DNA of 64,000 nucleotides, taken from contig NZ_CP042968.1 of assembly GCF_001693515.2 (NCBI RefSeq), forward strand, positions 186,001 to 250,000, written 5' to 3'. The DNA comes from Bradyrhizobium paxllaeri. Its GTDB lineage: Bacteria; Pseudomonadota; Alphaproteobacteria; Rhizobiales; Xanthobacteraceae. Of this stretch, positions 47,915 through 58,019 are shown one piece after another. The position numbers and the translations under genes were made by a program. The stretch's first letter is position 1, and each line of letters opens with the position of its first letter. The notes under the pieces are model-generated. The model saw only the letters and a program-made list of their open reading frames with translations, was not told where the DNA came from and made no database searches.

Positions 47915-48676
47915 ATGGCTCCGGTGCGGGTTGTACGCGCGTTTCGAATACCGATCACTGCAATCATCACGGCGCTCGCTCTGTCGGGCTGCATGCACAC
48001 GACCGGCCCGGTCGCTGTCGCGCCGCAAGGCGATCTCGATTCCGTGGCTTATGGTTCGCCTGGCGGCCCGCCGCCGCAGGCGGCCGTGGCCGATTCCAGT
48101 GGCGGCGCCGTCGCCGCGCTTCGCACCGCCTTCGCCTCCGCGCCAGGCGCAGCGCCGCCGGCCGTCGTGATGGCCGCGCCGGTCGCCTATGCCGAACCCG
48201 CGCCGGTGCGACACGACGCGGCCTATCATCTCGATGCCGGCGACAAGTTGCGCGTCGTTGTCTACGGTCAGGAAGGTCTCACCAACACCTATGCCGTCAG
48301 CGCCGGCGGTTCGATCACGATGCCGCTGATCGGTTCGGTGCCGGCGCGCGGCCGCACCACCGCGGGGCTGGCGGCAGCGATTGCCGCAAAGCTGCGCGCC
48401 GGCTTCATCAGGGAGCCGTCGGTCGCCGTCGAGATCGAAGCCTATCGTCCCTTCTTCATTCTCGGCGAGGTCGCAGCACCCGGCCAGTATCCGTATGTAC
48501 CGAACATGACGGTCGAGAGCGCGGTGGCGATTGCCGGCGGCTTCTCGCCGCGCGCCCGGCGCGACAGCGTCACGGTCACGCACACCGATGCGTCAGGTAC
48601 GTCGCGTTTCGTCGTTCCGCCCGGCAGTCCGATCAGCCCGGGCGACACCGTGCTCGTCAGCGAACGCTGGTTCTAG
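47915..48676 (+). CDS. Polysaccharide export lipoprotein (Wza/OPX-like)
   Basis: A 253-aa lipoprotein. The lipobox is LSGC at about residues 23-26 (ALALSGCMHTT). An Ala/Pro-rich linker precedes the poly_export domain (YHLDAGDKLRVVVYGQEGLTNTYAVSAGGSITMPLIG) and an SLBB-like section (FFILGEVAAPGQYPYVPNMTVESAVAIAGGFSPRA). Short members like this export capsule or exopolysaccharide in the outer membrane or periplasm. No polysaccharide synthesis genes lie in the window, so the partner is elsewhere. Confidence 0.87.
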   Translation: MAPVRVVRAFRIPITAIITALALSGCMHTTGPVAVAPQGDLDSVAYGSPGGPPPQAAVADSSGGAVAALRTAFASAPGAAPPAVVMAAPVAYAEPAPVRHDAAYHLDAGDKLRVVVYGQEGLTNTYAVSAGGSITMPLIGSVPARGRTTAGLAAAIAAKLRAGFIREPSVAVEIEAYRPFFILGEVAAPGQYPYVPNMTVESAVAIAGGFSPRARRDSVTVTHTDASGTSRFVVPPGSPISPGDTVLVSERWF

Positions 48677-49022
48677 AGCGCAGAGCCATTTCGCCGCATC
48701 GTCATTTTCGATCCGGCTTTTTCCTGAGCATCTGTGTCAGGCAATTGCCTCGCATTTGACCTGGAAAATTCATCATTCATTTTGCGCCGAAATGGATGCT
48801 GCGTTCCGCATCGCGTTGCGGCTTCAATCTGAGCGGAATGGTCTAACTTACAGTGGCAAACGTGCGGCTTCACACGTGTCTGGAAGCTCCAGGTTGCGGT
48901 GAATTGGCGCTATGCGTTGAATACGTTCGAAACCATGTTCCATCTTGCGCTGCAGCGATGTAGAAACTCGTCGTTCAATCGAGGCGCGCCGGTTTGTCGG
49001 TCGAGTGCCTGCAATCCGGAGT
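48677..49022. other. Intergenic region, no recognised feature
   Basis: 346 bp between two plus-strand genes. Nothing gene-like or strongly structured was recognised; the promoter of the following Bug-type gene is presumably here. Confidence 0.4.
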
Positions 49023-50033
49023 ATGACCATGAACTATCACTTGCCGGTCAGCGTGGTGCGCGCGGCGACTGCGGCAGCACTGCTTGCTTCCATCGCCGTG
49101 ACGGCTTTGTGCGCCTCCTCGCATCAGGCCGCGGCGGATACCTATCCGAGCCGGCGCATCACCTTCGTCGTGCCGTATCCCGCGGGCGGCGCGACCGACG
49201 TGCTGGCGCGTTTGCTGGCCAACAAATTGCAGGAAGCGTGGAAGCAGACCGTCGTCGTCGAGAACAAGTCCGGCGGCGGCGGCGTGGTCGGCAATGATTA
49301 CGTCGCCAAGGCACAGCCCGACGGCTACACCGTGCTGGTCGGCATTACGCAGATCATCCAGGCGCCGAGCCTCATGGCGAAGCTGCCCTATGATGTCTTC
49401 AAGGATCTCGCGCCGGTCACCCAGGCCGGGCTTTCGACCATCGTTCTGGTGGTTCCCGAGCAGCAGCCGATCAAGTCCGTCAAGGAGCTGGTCGATTATG
49501 CCAAGGCCAACCCCGGAAAGCCTTACGGCACCTTCGGCAACGCCACGACGTCGCATCTCTATGGCGAACTCCTCAAGAAGGTCGCCAATATCGACATGAC
49601 CCACGTGCCCTATCGCGGCTCGGCGCCTCTCACGAACGACCTGCTTGCTAACACGGTTACCTCGGCGTTCCAGGACCTGACCACGGCGAGCGCGCAAATC
49701 AAGGCGGGCAAGCTCAGGCCGTTGGCCGTTGGCGGCGAAAAGCGCAGGACCGCGCTGCCCGACGTGCCGACGATGGGCGAACTCGGTTACCCCGGTTTTG
49801 AAATCGAAGGCTGGCTCGGCGTGTTCGTGCCCGCCGCAACGCCCAAGGAGATCGTGAAGAAGCTTTCGGACGAGCTCGCCCGCATCATCGCCTCGCCCGA
49901 GGGCGTCGCCGGGCTCGAGACGCTCAGCCTCGTGCCGGTCGGTGGATCGGCGGAAACGTTCGAGAAGGTCTTGCGCCGCGACTACGAGAAATGGGCCGAT
50001 GTCGTGAAGGCAACCGGCGTCAAGGGCGAGTGA
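49023..50033 (+). CDS. Tripartite tricarboxylate transporter (Bug/TctC) substrate-binding protein
   Basis: A 336-aa periplasmic binding protein. Signal peptide (VVRAATAAALLASIAVTALCASSHQAAAD) followed by the Bug-type YPSRRITFVVPYPAGGATDVLARLLANKL and GYTVLVGITQIIQAPSL. The Bug family binds carboxylates and related acids; no TctA or TctB membrane gene is adjacent, so the protein is an orphan. ATG 49023 is preceded by GGAGT; ATG 49029 is also possible. Confidence 0.9.
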   Translation: MTMNYHLPVSVVRAATAAALLASIAVTALCASSHQAAADTYPSRRITFVVPYPAGGATDVLARLLANKLQEAWKQTVVVENKSGGGGVVGNDYVAKAQPDGYTVLVGITQIIQAPSLMAKLPYDVFKDLAPVTQAGLSTIVLVVPEQQPIKSVKELVDYAKANPGKPYGTFGNATTSHLYGELLKKVANIDMTHVPYRGSAPLTNDLLANTVTSAFQDLTTASAQIKAGKLRPLAVGGEKRRTALPDVPTMGELGYPGFEIEGWLGVFVPAATPKEIVKKLSDELARIIASPEGVAGLETLSLVPVGGSAETFEKVLRRDYEKWADVVKATGVKGE

Positions 50034-50049
50034 GGCGTTAGTTGCAGTT

Positions 50050-50132
50050 CGTCATTCCGGGGCGATGCGGCAGCATCGAACCCGGAATCTCGAGATTCCG
50101 GGTCTGGTCCTGCGGACCATCCCGGAATGACG
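50050..50132. repeat. Dispersed palindrome, type C
   Basis: Almost identical to 15467-15547 (CGTCATTCCGGGGCGATGCG, then CCCGGAATCTCGAGATTCCGG, GACCATCCCGGAATGACGG). It lies between two convergent genes. Confidence 0.88.
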
Positions 50133-50148
50133 GCGGAGAGTAGACGCC

Positions 50149-50823
50149 TTACTTCTTCAGGTGCTTCGCAAAAAACGCCAGGCTGCGCGGCCAGGCGATA
50201 TCAGCGCTGGCCTTGTCGTAGCTCGCCCGTTCGTCGCAGTGAAAGCCGTGCTGCGCGCCGGGATAGACGTGGACTTCGACCTCCGGCCGCTTGGCCTTGA
50301 TGGTCTCGACATCCGTCAGCGGGATGCCGGCGTCCTTCTCACCGAAATGCAGTTGCGTCGGCACTTGCGGCCTGTCGTCGGCGAAGCGGACGACGGCGCC
50401 GCCGTAGTAGCCGACCGCGGCCGACAGGCCGGACAACTTGGTCGCCGCGGCATAGGCGATGCTGCCGCCGAGGCAGAAGCCGATGATGCCGACCGGTCCG
50501 ACATCCTTCACCGCATCGATCGCCGCCTGGGTGTCGCGTAGCATCGCCGCCCAGTCGGGATTGGCGATGAATTTTCGCGCGTTCGCAATCTCGTCGGGTG
50601 AATAGCCGCATTGGAAGTTCGGCTGGGTGCGATCGAAGATCGACGGCGCAATCGCGACATAGCCTTCCGCTGCCAGCCGATCGCAGACCGAGCGGATGTG
50701 GTGATTGACGCCAAAGATCTCCTGGATCACCACGATGGCCGCTTTCGGCGCACCGGCGGGATCGGCGCGATAGCCGCCGAGTTTGAAACCATCCGAAGCC
50801 GTCAGTTTGATATCCTGTCCCAC
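50149..50823 (-). CDS. Dienelactone hydrolase family protein
   Basis: A 224-aa alpha/beta hydrolase of the DLH family. The nucleophile is Cys117 in GIIGFCLGGSIAYAAA, and ...YPGAQHGFHCDERASYD carries the catalytic His. Conserved motif IVVIQEIFGVNHHIRSVCDRLAAEGYVAIAP is present. In aromatic degradation DLH opens dienelactones; no other ring-cleavage gene is nearby, so the substrate is uncertain. ATG 50823 gives the standard start. Confidence 0.92.
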   Translation of the reverse strand: MGQDIKLTASDGFKLGGYRADPAGAPKAAIVVIQEIFGVNHHIRSVCDRLAAEGYVAIAPSIFDRTQPNFQCGYSPDEIANARKFIANPDWAAMLRDTQAAIDAVKDVGPVGIIGFCLGGSIAYAAATKLSGLSAAVGYYGGAVVRFADDRPQVPTQLHFGEKDAGIPLTDVETIKAKRPEVEVHVYPGAQHGFHCDERASYDKASADIAWPRSLAFFAKHLKK

Positions 50824-50893
50824 GGGTCATCCCTTTTTGTTTGGGTTGTTTGAGTTGCACGAAGTCGGTTGCGAGGATCTGTTCCCGGGGCGG

Positions 50894-51238
50894 CTACTGC
50901 CACATCCAGTTGTGACCCCAGTCGCCCTTCCAGCCGGCCAGTCGTCCTTTACGGAATTGCAGAAACAGCCGGTCCTTCTTGTAGAACAATCCGCTGCCGC
51001 CGATGTTGCGGAAGGCGAGGAAGATTTCATCGCCTGGACGACCGCGGATGTAGTTGAGCGGGACGCCGAGCGCGTGCGCGGCCTCATTGGCGTCCATGCC
51101 GAACGCCAGCGGAATGTTGTTCGATAGCGTTTCGGTGAAGGGCGGCGGGTAGGGGCCGCCGATCGGCGGCAAGTGCTGCGCGGCAGCTTGCGAGAAGCTG
51201 GCTATGATCAGCACGAAGGCGAGAGCGGTCGTCTTCAT
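50894..51238 (-). CDS. Small secreted protein of unknown function
   Basis: A 114-aa protein with a signal peptide (MKTTALAFVLIIASFSQAAAQ) and a mature part with DANEAAHALGVPLNYIRGRPGDEIFLAFRN, KKDRLFLQFRKGRLAGWKGDWGHNWMW, a pattern of periplasmic beta-rich proteins. ATG 51238 overlaps the preceding hydrolase stop by 4 bp (ATGA), so it is coupled to that gene. Function not known. Confidence 0.78.
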   Translation of the reverse strand: MKTTALAFVLIIASFSQAAAQHLPPIGGPYPPPFTETLSNNIPLAFGMDANEAAHALGVPLNYIRGRPGDEIFLAFRNIGGSGLFYKKDRLFLQFRKGRLAGWKGDWGHNWMWQ

Positions 51239-52023
51239 GAGGCGGCTTTCTGTCCTGCCTTGGCATCGAGGCTGTCGAGGAACGGCAGCACGGCATCGAT
51301 GAAGGCTTGCGGCTGGTCGATGTTGACGGCGTGGCCGGCGGCCGGGATCACCACCTTCTGCGCGCCGGGAATCTTGGCCGCCATGTAGTCGGAGGCGGCG
51401 AGGAACGGCGTGTCGTCGGCGCCGACCACGATCAGCGACGGCACCTTGATATCGGGCAGGGATTCGATCACGCGGGCATCGTGCTGGGTCAGCATGCCGC
51501 GCGCGGCGCGCGCAAGGCCCGTAGCATCGCGATGGGTGACGCTGGAGCGCTCGCGGCTGGCCGTTTTCAACACCGCCAGCCCCTCGCGCTCGAAACGGTC
51601 GCCGGTGTCGTGCGCGCGCTTGTTCCAGACCTCGCGGGCCTCGTCCTTCTTGAAGCCCGGGCCGGTATCGATGATCAAGAGCGCGCGGACGCGATCCGGA
51701 TGGGCGCGGTAGAACGCCAGCGACATGTAGCCGCCGAGCGAAAGCCCGCCGACGATCGCCTTGTCGGCGCCGACGGTATCGAGCAGCGCCGCCATGTCGG
51801 CGACCGTCAGTGCTTCGCTATAGGCCGCGGTATCCTCGGGGTAACCGGACTGACCGTGGCCGCGCATGTCCCATAACACGAGCTTGTGATGCTTCGACAA
51901 GGCCGCGATCTGGCCCTGCCACATCCCACTGGTCGAGGAATAGCCGTGAGTCAGCAGCAGCGGTGGGCCGGAGCCGTGAACCTCGTAATAGATCTTGACT
52001 CCGTCGCGATCGATGGTCGGCAT
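51235..52023 (-). CDS. Alpha/beta hydrolase
   Basis: A 262-aa alpha/beta hydrolase resembling 3-oxoadipate enol-lactonase or haloperoxidase types. GSGPPLLLTHGYSSTSGMW is the oxyanion block, the nucleophile is Ser in VGGLSLGGYMSLAFY, and the His is in AAGHAVNID. No fused partner. The gene is divergent from iorA across about 340 bp and is the upstream member of a pair with the small secreted protein. Confidence 0.88.
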   Translation of the reverse strand: MPTIDRDGVKIYYEVHGSGPPLLLTHGYSSTSGMWQGQIAALSKHHKLVLWDMRGHGQSGYPEDTAAYSEALTVADMAALLDTVGADKAIVGGLSLGGYMSLAFYRAHPDRVRALLIIDTGPGFKKDEAREVWNKRAHDTGDRFEREGLAVLKTASRERSSVTHRDATGLARAARGMLTQHDARVIESLPDIKVPSLIVVGADDTPFLAASDYMAAKIPGAQKVVIPAAGHAVNIDQPQAFIDAVLPFLDSLDAKAGQKAAS

Positions 52024-52361
52024 TGTCGATTTCCCAAAGCAAATCCCGCGAGATTGTCGGCCGGGGCCGTCATTGCCAGCCGCATCCTAGCGCGATCCAT
52101 TCGGGAATAGGAAATGCGGAAACGGAAGATGCGCCTGCTGCCGCGCGCGTGATTGACAAGCCCACGACGAAGCCTTGCCGCAGCGCACAAGCGGGCAGCT
52201 TCAAAGCTTTACTTGCTTCGAACGATTCCAAATTGGATTGCCTCCGGGAAAGTTCGGTATCATTCTTCGCGCCGACTGGCATCGACCCGGTGGATGCCGG
52301 CCAATACCCAAACGTGAGAATGCCGCCGTAAGCGGCTGCCAACACCGGAAGGGGAGACGAG
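52024..52361. other. Divergent intergenic region upstream of iorA
   Basis: 338 bp that should hold the promoters of the hydrolase (minus) and iorA (plus). No operator was identified with confidence; a short palindrome CCAAATTGG is near 52229-52237. An ORF covering part of it on the minus strand (52070-52501) looks spurious. Confidence 0.45.
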
Positions 52362-52853
52362 ATGCCAAATCTCAACATCAATGGACGGAATATGTCCGTC
52401 GAGGCGGCCGGCGATACGCCGTTGCTCTGGGTCATCCGCGAGCAATTGCAGATGACCGGTACGAAGTTCGGCTGCGGCGCAGGTCTCTGCGGCGCCTGCA
52501 CGGTTCACGTCAATGGGGAAGCCGTCCGCTCCTGCCAGACCCTGGTCAGCGAGGCCGTCGGCAAGAAGATCACCACCATCGAAGGCCTGTCCGCCAAGGG
52601 CGATCATCCCTTGCAGAAGGCCTGGATCGCCGAGCAGGTGCCGCAATGCGGCTACTGCCAGTCCGGGCAAATCATGCAAGCGGCGGCACTGCTGTCGAAG
52701 AATTCCAATCCGACCAGGGATGAAGTGGTCGCGCATATGGACGGCAATCTGTGCCGTTGCATGACTTATTCGCGCATTCAAAAGGCGATCATGCGCGCCG
52801 CATCCGAAATGCGTACCGCCTCTAACGCCGGCACCGAGCGGAGGGCCACATGA
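52362..52853 (+). CDS. iorA: Isoquinoline 1-oxidoreductase-like small subunit, (2Fe-2S)x2
   Basis: A 163-aa iron-sulfur subunit of a xanthine-oxidase-family enzyme. The plant-type cluster is [22 protein letters not shown] and the second is [13 protein letters not shown]...CRCMTYSRI. It delivers electrons from the Mo-subunit IorB. The stop overlaps the IorB start (ATGA). RBS GGGGAGACGAG before ATG 52362 is good. No FAD subunit is present, as in the Ior group. Confidence 0.92.
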   Translation: MPNLNINGRNMSVEAAGDTPLLWVIREQLQMTGTKFGCGAGLCGACTVHVNGEAVRSCQTLVSEAVGKKITTIEGLSAKGDHPLQKAWIAEQVPQCGYCQSGQIMQAAALLSKNSNPTRDEVVAHMDGNLCRCMTYSRIQKAIMRAASEMRTASNAGTERRAT

Positions 52854-55132
52854 ATACGCATGTAAAAGTCACCGGCAGCGCGCCTGCCGATCTCAGCCGC
52901 CGTTCGTTCCTGGTCGGCTCGGCCGCCACGGGCCTCGTGCTCGGCTATGCCGCCGCCCCCGGCATCGATCAGGCGCTCGCCGCGCCCTCCAGCTTCGAGC
53001 CCTCGGTGTGGTATTCGATCGGGCCCGACGGCATCGTGACCGTCACCTGCGGCAAGGCCGATATGGGCCAGCACATCGCCTCGACCATGGCGCAGATCGT
53101 CTCCGAAGAACTCGGTTCGAACTGGAAGGACATGCGGGTGCAACTCGCGTCCAACGATCCGAAGTTCAACGATCCCGTGCTCGGCGCGCAGATTACCGGC
53201 GGCAGCTGGAGCACGATGATGAACTTCGACGCGATGAGCCGCGCGGGCGCCGCCGGCCGTATCGCGTTGACGGAAGCAGCAAGCAGCATCATGGGCGTGC
53301 CGGCCGGCGAGCTGGTGGTGCGTAATTCCGCCGTCGCGCACACGAAGTCGAAGAAGCAGATGAGTTTTGCCGACATCGTCAAGAGCGGCAAGATCACCAA
53401 GACTTTCACGGCGGATGAATTGAAGGCGATCAAGCTCAAGACGCCCGATCAGTACACCATGATCGGCGTCTCGGTGCCGCAGCTCGATATTCCGCCGAAG
53501 AGCAACGGTACGGCGAAATACGGCATCGACGTCATGCTGCCGGGCATGGCCTATGGCAAGGTCGTCACCCCGCCGGTGCGTTTCGGCGCCACGGTGAAAT
53601 CGGTCGACGACAGTGCGGCCAAGAAGGTGCCGGGCTTCATCAAGGCCGTGACGCTCGACGACAAGACCGGCAGCACGTCCGGATGGGTGGTGGCGGTCGC
53701 CAATACCTATGCCAACGCCCGCAAGGCGGCGGATGCACTGAAGATCACCTACGACAACGGCCCGAATGCCAAGCTGTCGAGCCAGTCGTTGATCGACGAA
53801 GCCAGGCGGCTGCAGGCGCTCGACGATTCCGGACAGTTCTTCGTCAAGGACGGCGATACGGCGGCGGCCTTCGGTACCGCGGCCAAGGTGCTGGAAGCCG
53901 AATACACCACCAGCATCAACATCCACGCGCCGCTGGAGCCGATGAACGCGACCGCCGAGTTCAAGGGCGACATCCTGCACATCTATTCCGGCAACCAGTT
54001 CGCGACACGCTCCGGCGCGATCGCGGCCGGTGCAGCCGGGATTGATCCCAAGTTTGTCGTGATGCACCAGATGTGGCTGGGCGGCGGCTTCGGCCGGCGG
54101 CTCGATGCCGACATGATGGTGCCGGCGGTGCAGGCGGCGAAGGCGGTCGGCAAGCCGGTCAAGGTGATCTACAGCCGCGAAAACGACATGACCATGGACT
54201 ATTCGCGTCCGCTGACCTTCCAGAAGGTGAAGGCGGGTCTCGATGGCGATGGCAAGCTGATCGCGCTCAATCACGACGTGGTCAGTGCGTGGCCGACTGC
54301 GCGGTGGGGAATCCCCGATTTCCTGACGCCTTCGGTCGACAAGAAGGGGCCGCTGGACTCGTTCACCGTGAATGGTGCGGACTTCTTCTATTCCGTGCCC
54401 AACCACAATGTCCGTGCGATCAAGAACGAGATGGCGCACACCGCCACCCCGTCCGGGCAGTTGCGTTCGGTGGCTCCGGGCTGGACCTTCTGGGCGGTCG
54501 AAAGCATGATCGACGAACTCGCGCATGCGGTCGGCCAGGATCCCGCGCAGTACCGCATCGCGATGCTGGACGGCAAAGGCAAGAACGACGGCGGTGCGCA
54601 ACGCCTGCGCAACACGCTGCTGGCGGCGATGGGTATGGCCGGTTACGGCACCACCAAGCTGCCGAAAGGCGAGGGCATGGGCATCGCCTGCGTCTCGTCG
54701 CAGGAGCGCGCGACCGCAAGCTGGACCGCCTGCGTGGCCCACGTTGCGGTGTCGCCGTCCGGCGAGGTCAAGGTCAAGAAACTGACCGTCGCCACCGACG
54801 TCGGCATGCAGGTGCATCCCGACAATATCCGCGCCCAGGTCGAGGGCGCGGCGCTGTGGGGCCTTTCGCTCGCCATGTATGAGAAGGCGACGCTGAAGGA
54901 CGGCGGTATCGAACAGACCAATTTCGATACCTACACGCCGTTGCGGATGAGCCAGACGCCGGAAGTCGCCGTCAACGTCATCGCCAACGGCGACAAGCCG
55001 ACCGGCGTTGGCGAGCCGGCGGTGACGGTGGTGGCTCCCGCGCTCGGCAACGCCATCTTCAACGCCTGCGGCGCGCGCATTCGCGCGTTGCCGATCACGG
55101 CCGAAGCGGTGAAGGCAAGCATGAAGGCGTAA
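52850..55132 (+). CDS. iorB: Isoquinoline 1-oxidoreductase-like molybdenum subunit (aldehyde-oxidase family), Tat exported
   Basis: A 760-aa molybdopterin cytosine-dinucleotide-type catalytic subunit. A twin-arginine leader ([21 protein letters not shown]) is visible. The active-site glutamate region near the end is [23 protein letters not shown], and [15 protein letters not shown] plus [14 protein letters not shown] are typical. It would hydroxylate an N-heterocycle or oxidise an aldehyde in the periplasm with IorA. Overlaps iorA by 4 bp. The substrate is not known. A long antisense frame over this gene is not believed. Confidence 0.92.
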   Translation: MNTHVKVTGSAPADLSRRSFLVGSAATGLVLGYAAAPGIDQALAAPSSFEPSVWYSIGPDGIVTVTCGKADMGQHIASTMAQIVSEELGSNWKDMRVQLASNDPKFNDPVLGAQITGGSWSTMMNFDAMSRAGAAGRIALTEAASSIMGVPAGELVVRNSAVAHTKSKKQMSFADIVKSGKITKTFTADELKAIKLKTPDQYTMIGVSVPQLDIPPKSNGTAKYGIDVMLPGMAYGKVVTPPVRFGATVKSVDDSAAKKVPGFIKAVTLDDKTGSTSGWVVAVANTYANARKAADALKITYDNGPNAKLSSQSLIDEARRLQALDDSGQFFVKDGDTAAAFGTAAKVLEAEYTTSINIHAPLEPMNATAEFKGDILHIYSGNQFATRSGAIAAGAAGIDPKFVVMHQMWLGGGFGRRLDADMMVPAVQAAKAVGKPVKVIYSRENDMTMDYSRPLTFQKVKAGLDGDGKLIALNHDVVSAWPTARWGIPDFLTPSVDKKGPLDSFTVNGADFFYSVPNHNVRAIKNEMAHTATPSGQLRSVAPGWTFWAVESMIDELAHAVGQDPAQYRIAMLDGKGKNDGGAQRLRNTLLAAMGMAGYGTTKLPKGEGMGIACVSSQERATASWTACVAHVAVSPSGEVKVKKLTVATDVGMQVHPDNIRAQVEGAALWGLSLAMYEKATLKDGGIEQTNFDTYTPLRMSQTPEVAVNVIANGDKPTGVGEPAVTVVAPALGNAIFNACGARIRALPITAEAVKASMKA

Positions 55133-55160
55133 CAGGCAGAAAAGTTATCGAACGACACGA

Positions 55161-55192
55161 TCCGCCGAGGGCCATGCTCCCGGCGGATTTGT
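55161..55192 (+). terminator. Terminator-like hairpin after iorB
   Basis: ATCCGCCG (55161-55168) pairs with CGGCGGAT (55182-55189), with GGG/CCC extension inside; TTTGTGTT follows. Located 28 nt after the iorB stop. Confidence 0.65.
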
Positions 55193-55401
55193 GTTGGCGG
55201 TTGTCCCCGGGTCCCCGCGAAGTGCCTCTGAATCATGCGCTTTTCGCAGGAAGATCGTGCTCGGTGCGCCGCACAGCGAACGGAATCGTTCAAATTTTAG
55301 CGTTTGCGGTAGTCCTCTTTCACGATGCCTCTTAAGCCCCGGAGAACTCCTTATCCGCTAGCCTCGGTTGCACGTCATCACCGCTAGGGGTCTGGGGTTT
55401 T

Positions 55402-56499
55402 ATGACAACCGCCACCAACAAGACTTCGACCAGGCGCCGGCTGCTGCTGGCTTCGGATCGGAGCGATCAAAGCAGCGAACTCGCCAGCATTCTGCGATCC
55501 GTCGGCCAGGTCGACACCATCGCGACATCAGATATTCCCGATGCGCCGGAGCGCGATCTGGCGGGAATCGTGGTCGACATCAATCTGCGCTCCGCCGAGA
55601 GCGTGCAACTGGTGCGCAACAAGTTGCGCGCCGAGGCCTATCGCGAGATGCCGCGGCTGTTTGTGCTGGCAGATGCGCTTCACCACGGATCGATGCAGGC
55701 CTGGGCGCTGGGCGCCACCGATACGATCGCGCGTCCGTTCGATGCGCAAGGCATCCTGCAGCGCATCCGCGCCGCGTTTCCGGACAGCGATGGATTTGAC
55801 GAAACCGATCGCGGCAAGGCCCTCAACAGGGGCGTCGAGGCCGCGCATGCCGTGATGGTCAAGATCTTCGAGAAGCTGCCGGCCGGCGTTCCCCTGAAAT
55901 TCACTGACATCGTCGAGGCCGAGAACAAGATTCTCAAGGCGATCAAGCATTCGTCCTTGCGCGAATGGTTGACGACGGTCGGTTGCCATCACGCCGGCAG
56001 CTACCGCCATTGCCTGTTCGTCACCGGCTTTGCGGTCGCCTATGCGCAGCATCTTGGCATGCGCGAGGACGACCAGCGCCGGCTCGCGCGCGCGGCGCTG
56101 CTGCACGACGTCGGCAAGGCGTTCATTCCGGTGGCGATCCTGGACAAGCCGGGACCGCTGACGCTGGAAGAAATGGAAGAGATGCGTCAGCATCCGCGCC
56201 GCGGCTACGAGGCGCTGTTCGAGCAAGGCGGGTTTCCGCCGGAGATGCTCGACGTGGTGCTGCATCACCACGAGTTCCTCGACGGCACCGGGTATCCGAA
56301 CGGCCTCAACGGCAAGCAGATCAGCGACATCGTGCGGCTGACCACGATCGTGGACATCTATGCCGCGCTGGTCGAGAAGCGCGCCTACCGCCTGCAGTTC
56401 ACCCACGCCCGGGCGTTCGGCATGATGGAAGAAATGGGCGACAAGCTCGACCAGCATCTGCTGCACGCCTTCCGCCCGGTGGCGTTCGGGTATTATTGA
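55402..56499 (+). CDS. Response-regulator-like HD-GYP phosphodiesterase
   Basis: A 365-aa protein. Residues 10-125 resemble a receiver domain with a candidate phospho-acceptor Asp59 (GIVVDINLRS). From about 140 a HD-GYP domain follows: LLHDVGKAFIPVAIL (HD at 235-236), and HHHEFLDGTGYPNGLNG with the GYP triad (297-299), required for cleavage of cyclic di-GMP. It probably lowers c-di-GMP and so influences motility or adhesion. No sensor kinase is next to it. Confidence 0.9.
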   Translation: MTTATNKTSTRRRLLLASDRSDQSSELASILRSVGQVDTIATSDIPDAPERDLAGIVVDINLRSAESVQLVRNKLRAEAYREMPRLFVLADALHHGSMQAWALGATDTIARPFDAQGILQRIRAAFPDSDGFDETDRGKALNRGVEAAHAVMVKIFEKLPAGVPLKFTDIVEAENKILKAIKHSSLREWLTTVGCHHAGSYRHCLFVTGFAVAYAQHLGMREDDQRRLARAALLHDVGKAFIPVAILDKPGPLTLEEMEEMRQHPRRGYEALFEQGGFPPEMLDVVLHHHEFLDGTGYPNGLNGKQISDIVRLTTIVDIYAALVEKRAYRLQFTHARAFGMMEEMGDKLDQHLLHAFRPVAFGYY

Positions 56500-56508
56500 G
56501 CGTCCTTC

Positions 56509-56605
56509 CGTCATTCCGGGGCGCGAAGCGAACTATGGTGCGCAATTGCGCACCAGAGAATCTCGAGCTTCCGGGTTCGATGCTTTGCATCACCCCGGAA
56601 TGACG
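56509..56605. repeat. Dispersed palindrome, type C (variant)
   Basis: CGTCATTCCGGGGCGCGAAG at the left and CACCCCGGAATGACG at the right, with GCGCAATTGCGC and ATCTCGAGCTTCCGGG inside. A longer variant of the copies at 15467 and 50050. Confidence 0.8.
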
Positions 56606-56712
56606 AGGGCCTGGTCTCCCAGCCGCTCAACGCAAGCATGCGACTTTTCAGCCCGCTAGTTATCGGCGATCATCGGCACCGCCGATGGCTAACGATCGCT
56701 GGCAGGAAATCC

Positions 56713-58008
56713 ATGGACACGACCGCCGACCCAGCAGCGAACCTCGACATTCCCGCCGACATCGCGGCAACCCTGGTCGATCCGGCCGCCTATGCCGACC
56801 GTCGCATCCATGACAGCTACCGCTGGCTGCGCGCCAACAACCCGCTCGGCATCGCGCGGCCGGAAGGATTCGACCCGTTCTGGGTGGTGACAAAGCACGC
56901 GCATATCCAGGCCATCAGCCGCCAGAACGAGCTGTTCCACAATGCCGACCGGCCGACCACGCTGACGAACCGCGCGGTGGAAGAGCGCGTCCGCAAGATC
57001 ACCGGCGGGCCCAATCTGGTGCGCTCGCTGGTGCAGATGGATGCGCCCGACCACCCGAAATACCGCGCGCTGACGCAGGGCTGGTTCATGCCCGCCAATC
57101 TCGGGAAGTTCGAGGGGCGCGTGCGCGAGATCGCGCGGGCCACCGTGCAGCGCATGCTCGACAAGGGCGGCGCCTGCGATTTCGTCGAGGACGTGGCGCT
57201 CGGCTATCCCCTGCATGTCATCATGGAAATTCTCGGCGTTCCCGAAAAGGACGAGCCGCGCATGCTCAGGCTGACGCAGGAGCTGTTCGGCCCGCAGGAT
57301 CCCGATACGGCGCGGATGAAGGAGAAGCTGACGGCGGAGCAGTTCTCCGGGATGATGCAGGCGGTGGTCGCCGATTTCGGCGCCTATTTCCGTGGCATCA
57401 CCGAGGACCGCCGCAGCAACCCGCGCGAGGATCTCGCCACCGTCATTGCGAATGCGAAGATCGGCGGCGACTACATGCCGGACCATGACGCCACCAGCTA
57501 TTACATGATCGTCGCCACCGCGGGCCACGACACCACGTCGTCCTCCACCGCCGGCGCGATCTGGGCGCTGGCGAAAGATCCCGCGCAGTTCGAGAAGGTG
57601 AAAGCCGATCCCGGGCTGATTCCGGGACTCGTCGACGAGGCGATCCGTTGGATGACCCCGGTCAAGCATTTCATGCGCTCGGCGACGGCGGACACCGAGC
57701 TCGGCGGCCGCAAGATCGCAAAAGGCGATTGGCTGATGCTGTGCTACGCGTCCGGCAATCGCGACGAGGACGTGTTCGAAGAACCATATCAATTCCGCTG
57801 CGACCGCAAGCCCAACCGCCACGTCGCGTTCGGCTACGGGGCGCATCTCTGCCTCGGGCAGTATCTGGCGAAGCTGGAGATGCGGATTCTGTTCGAGGAA
57901 CTGCTGCCGCGGCTGAAATCGATCACGCTGGATGGCGAAGTGAAGATGACGCAGGCTTACTTTGTCAACGGCCCGAAGAAGCTGCCGATCCGTTTCGAGG
58001 TGAACTGA
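56713..58008 (+). CDS. Cytochrome P450
   Basis: A 431-aa soluble bacterial P450. The I-helix oxygen-activation motif is ATAGHDTTSSSTAGAIW, the ExxR is DEAIRWM and the heme-thiolate loop is FGYGAHLCLGQYLAK. It would hydroxylate a lipophilic substrate; sequence style resembles P450s of terpenoid or steroid degradation, but the substrate is not determinable. ATG 56713 (MDTTADPAANLDIP) is preferred over the longer frame. No ferredoxin or reductase is adjacent. Confidence 0.92.
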   Translation: MDTTADPAANLDIPADIAATLVDPAAYADRRIHDSYRWLRANNPLGIARPEGFDPFWVVTKHAHIQAISRQNELFHNADRPTTLTNRAVEERVRKITGGPNLVRSLVQMDAPDHPKYRALTQGWFMPANLGKFEGRVREIARATVQRMLDKGGACDFVEDVALGYPLHVIMEILGVPEKDEPRMLRLTQELFGPQDPDTARMKEKLTAEQFSGMMQAVVADFGAYFRGITEDRRSNPREDLATVIANAKIGGDYMPDHDATSYYMIVATAGHDTTSSSTAGAIWALAKDPAQFEKVKADPGLIPGLVDEAIRWMTPVKHFMRSATADTELGGRKIAKGDWLMLCYASGNRDEDVFEEPYQFRCDRKPNRHVAFGYGAHLCLGQYLAKLEMRILFEELLPRLKSITLDGEVKMTQAYFVNGPKKLPIRFEVN

Positions 58009-58019
58009 TCGAGACAGCG

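Noticed and set aside
52070..52501. 143-aa minus-strand ORF between hydrolase and iorA
   Set aside because: It overlaps the N-terminus of iorA, has no start signal and no family pattern.
52778..54817. 679-aa open frame antisense to iorB
   Set aside because: A shadow frame caused by high G+C codon bias; the plus-strand IorB has clear motifs throughout.
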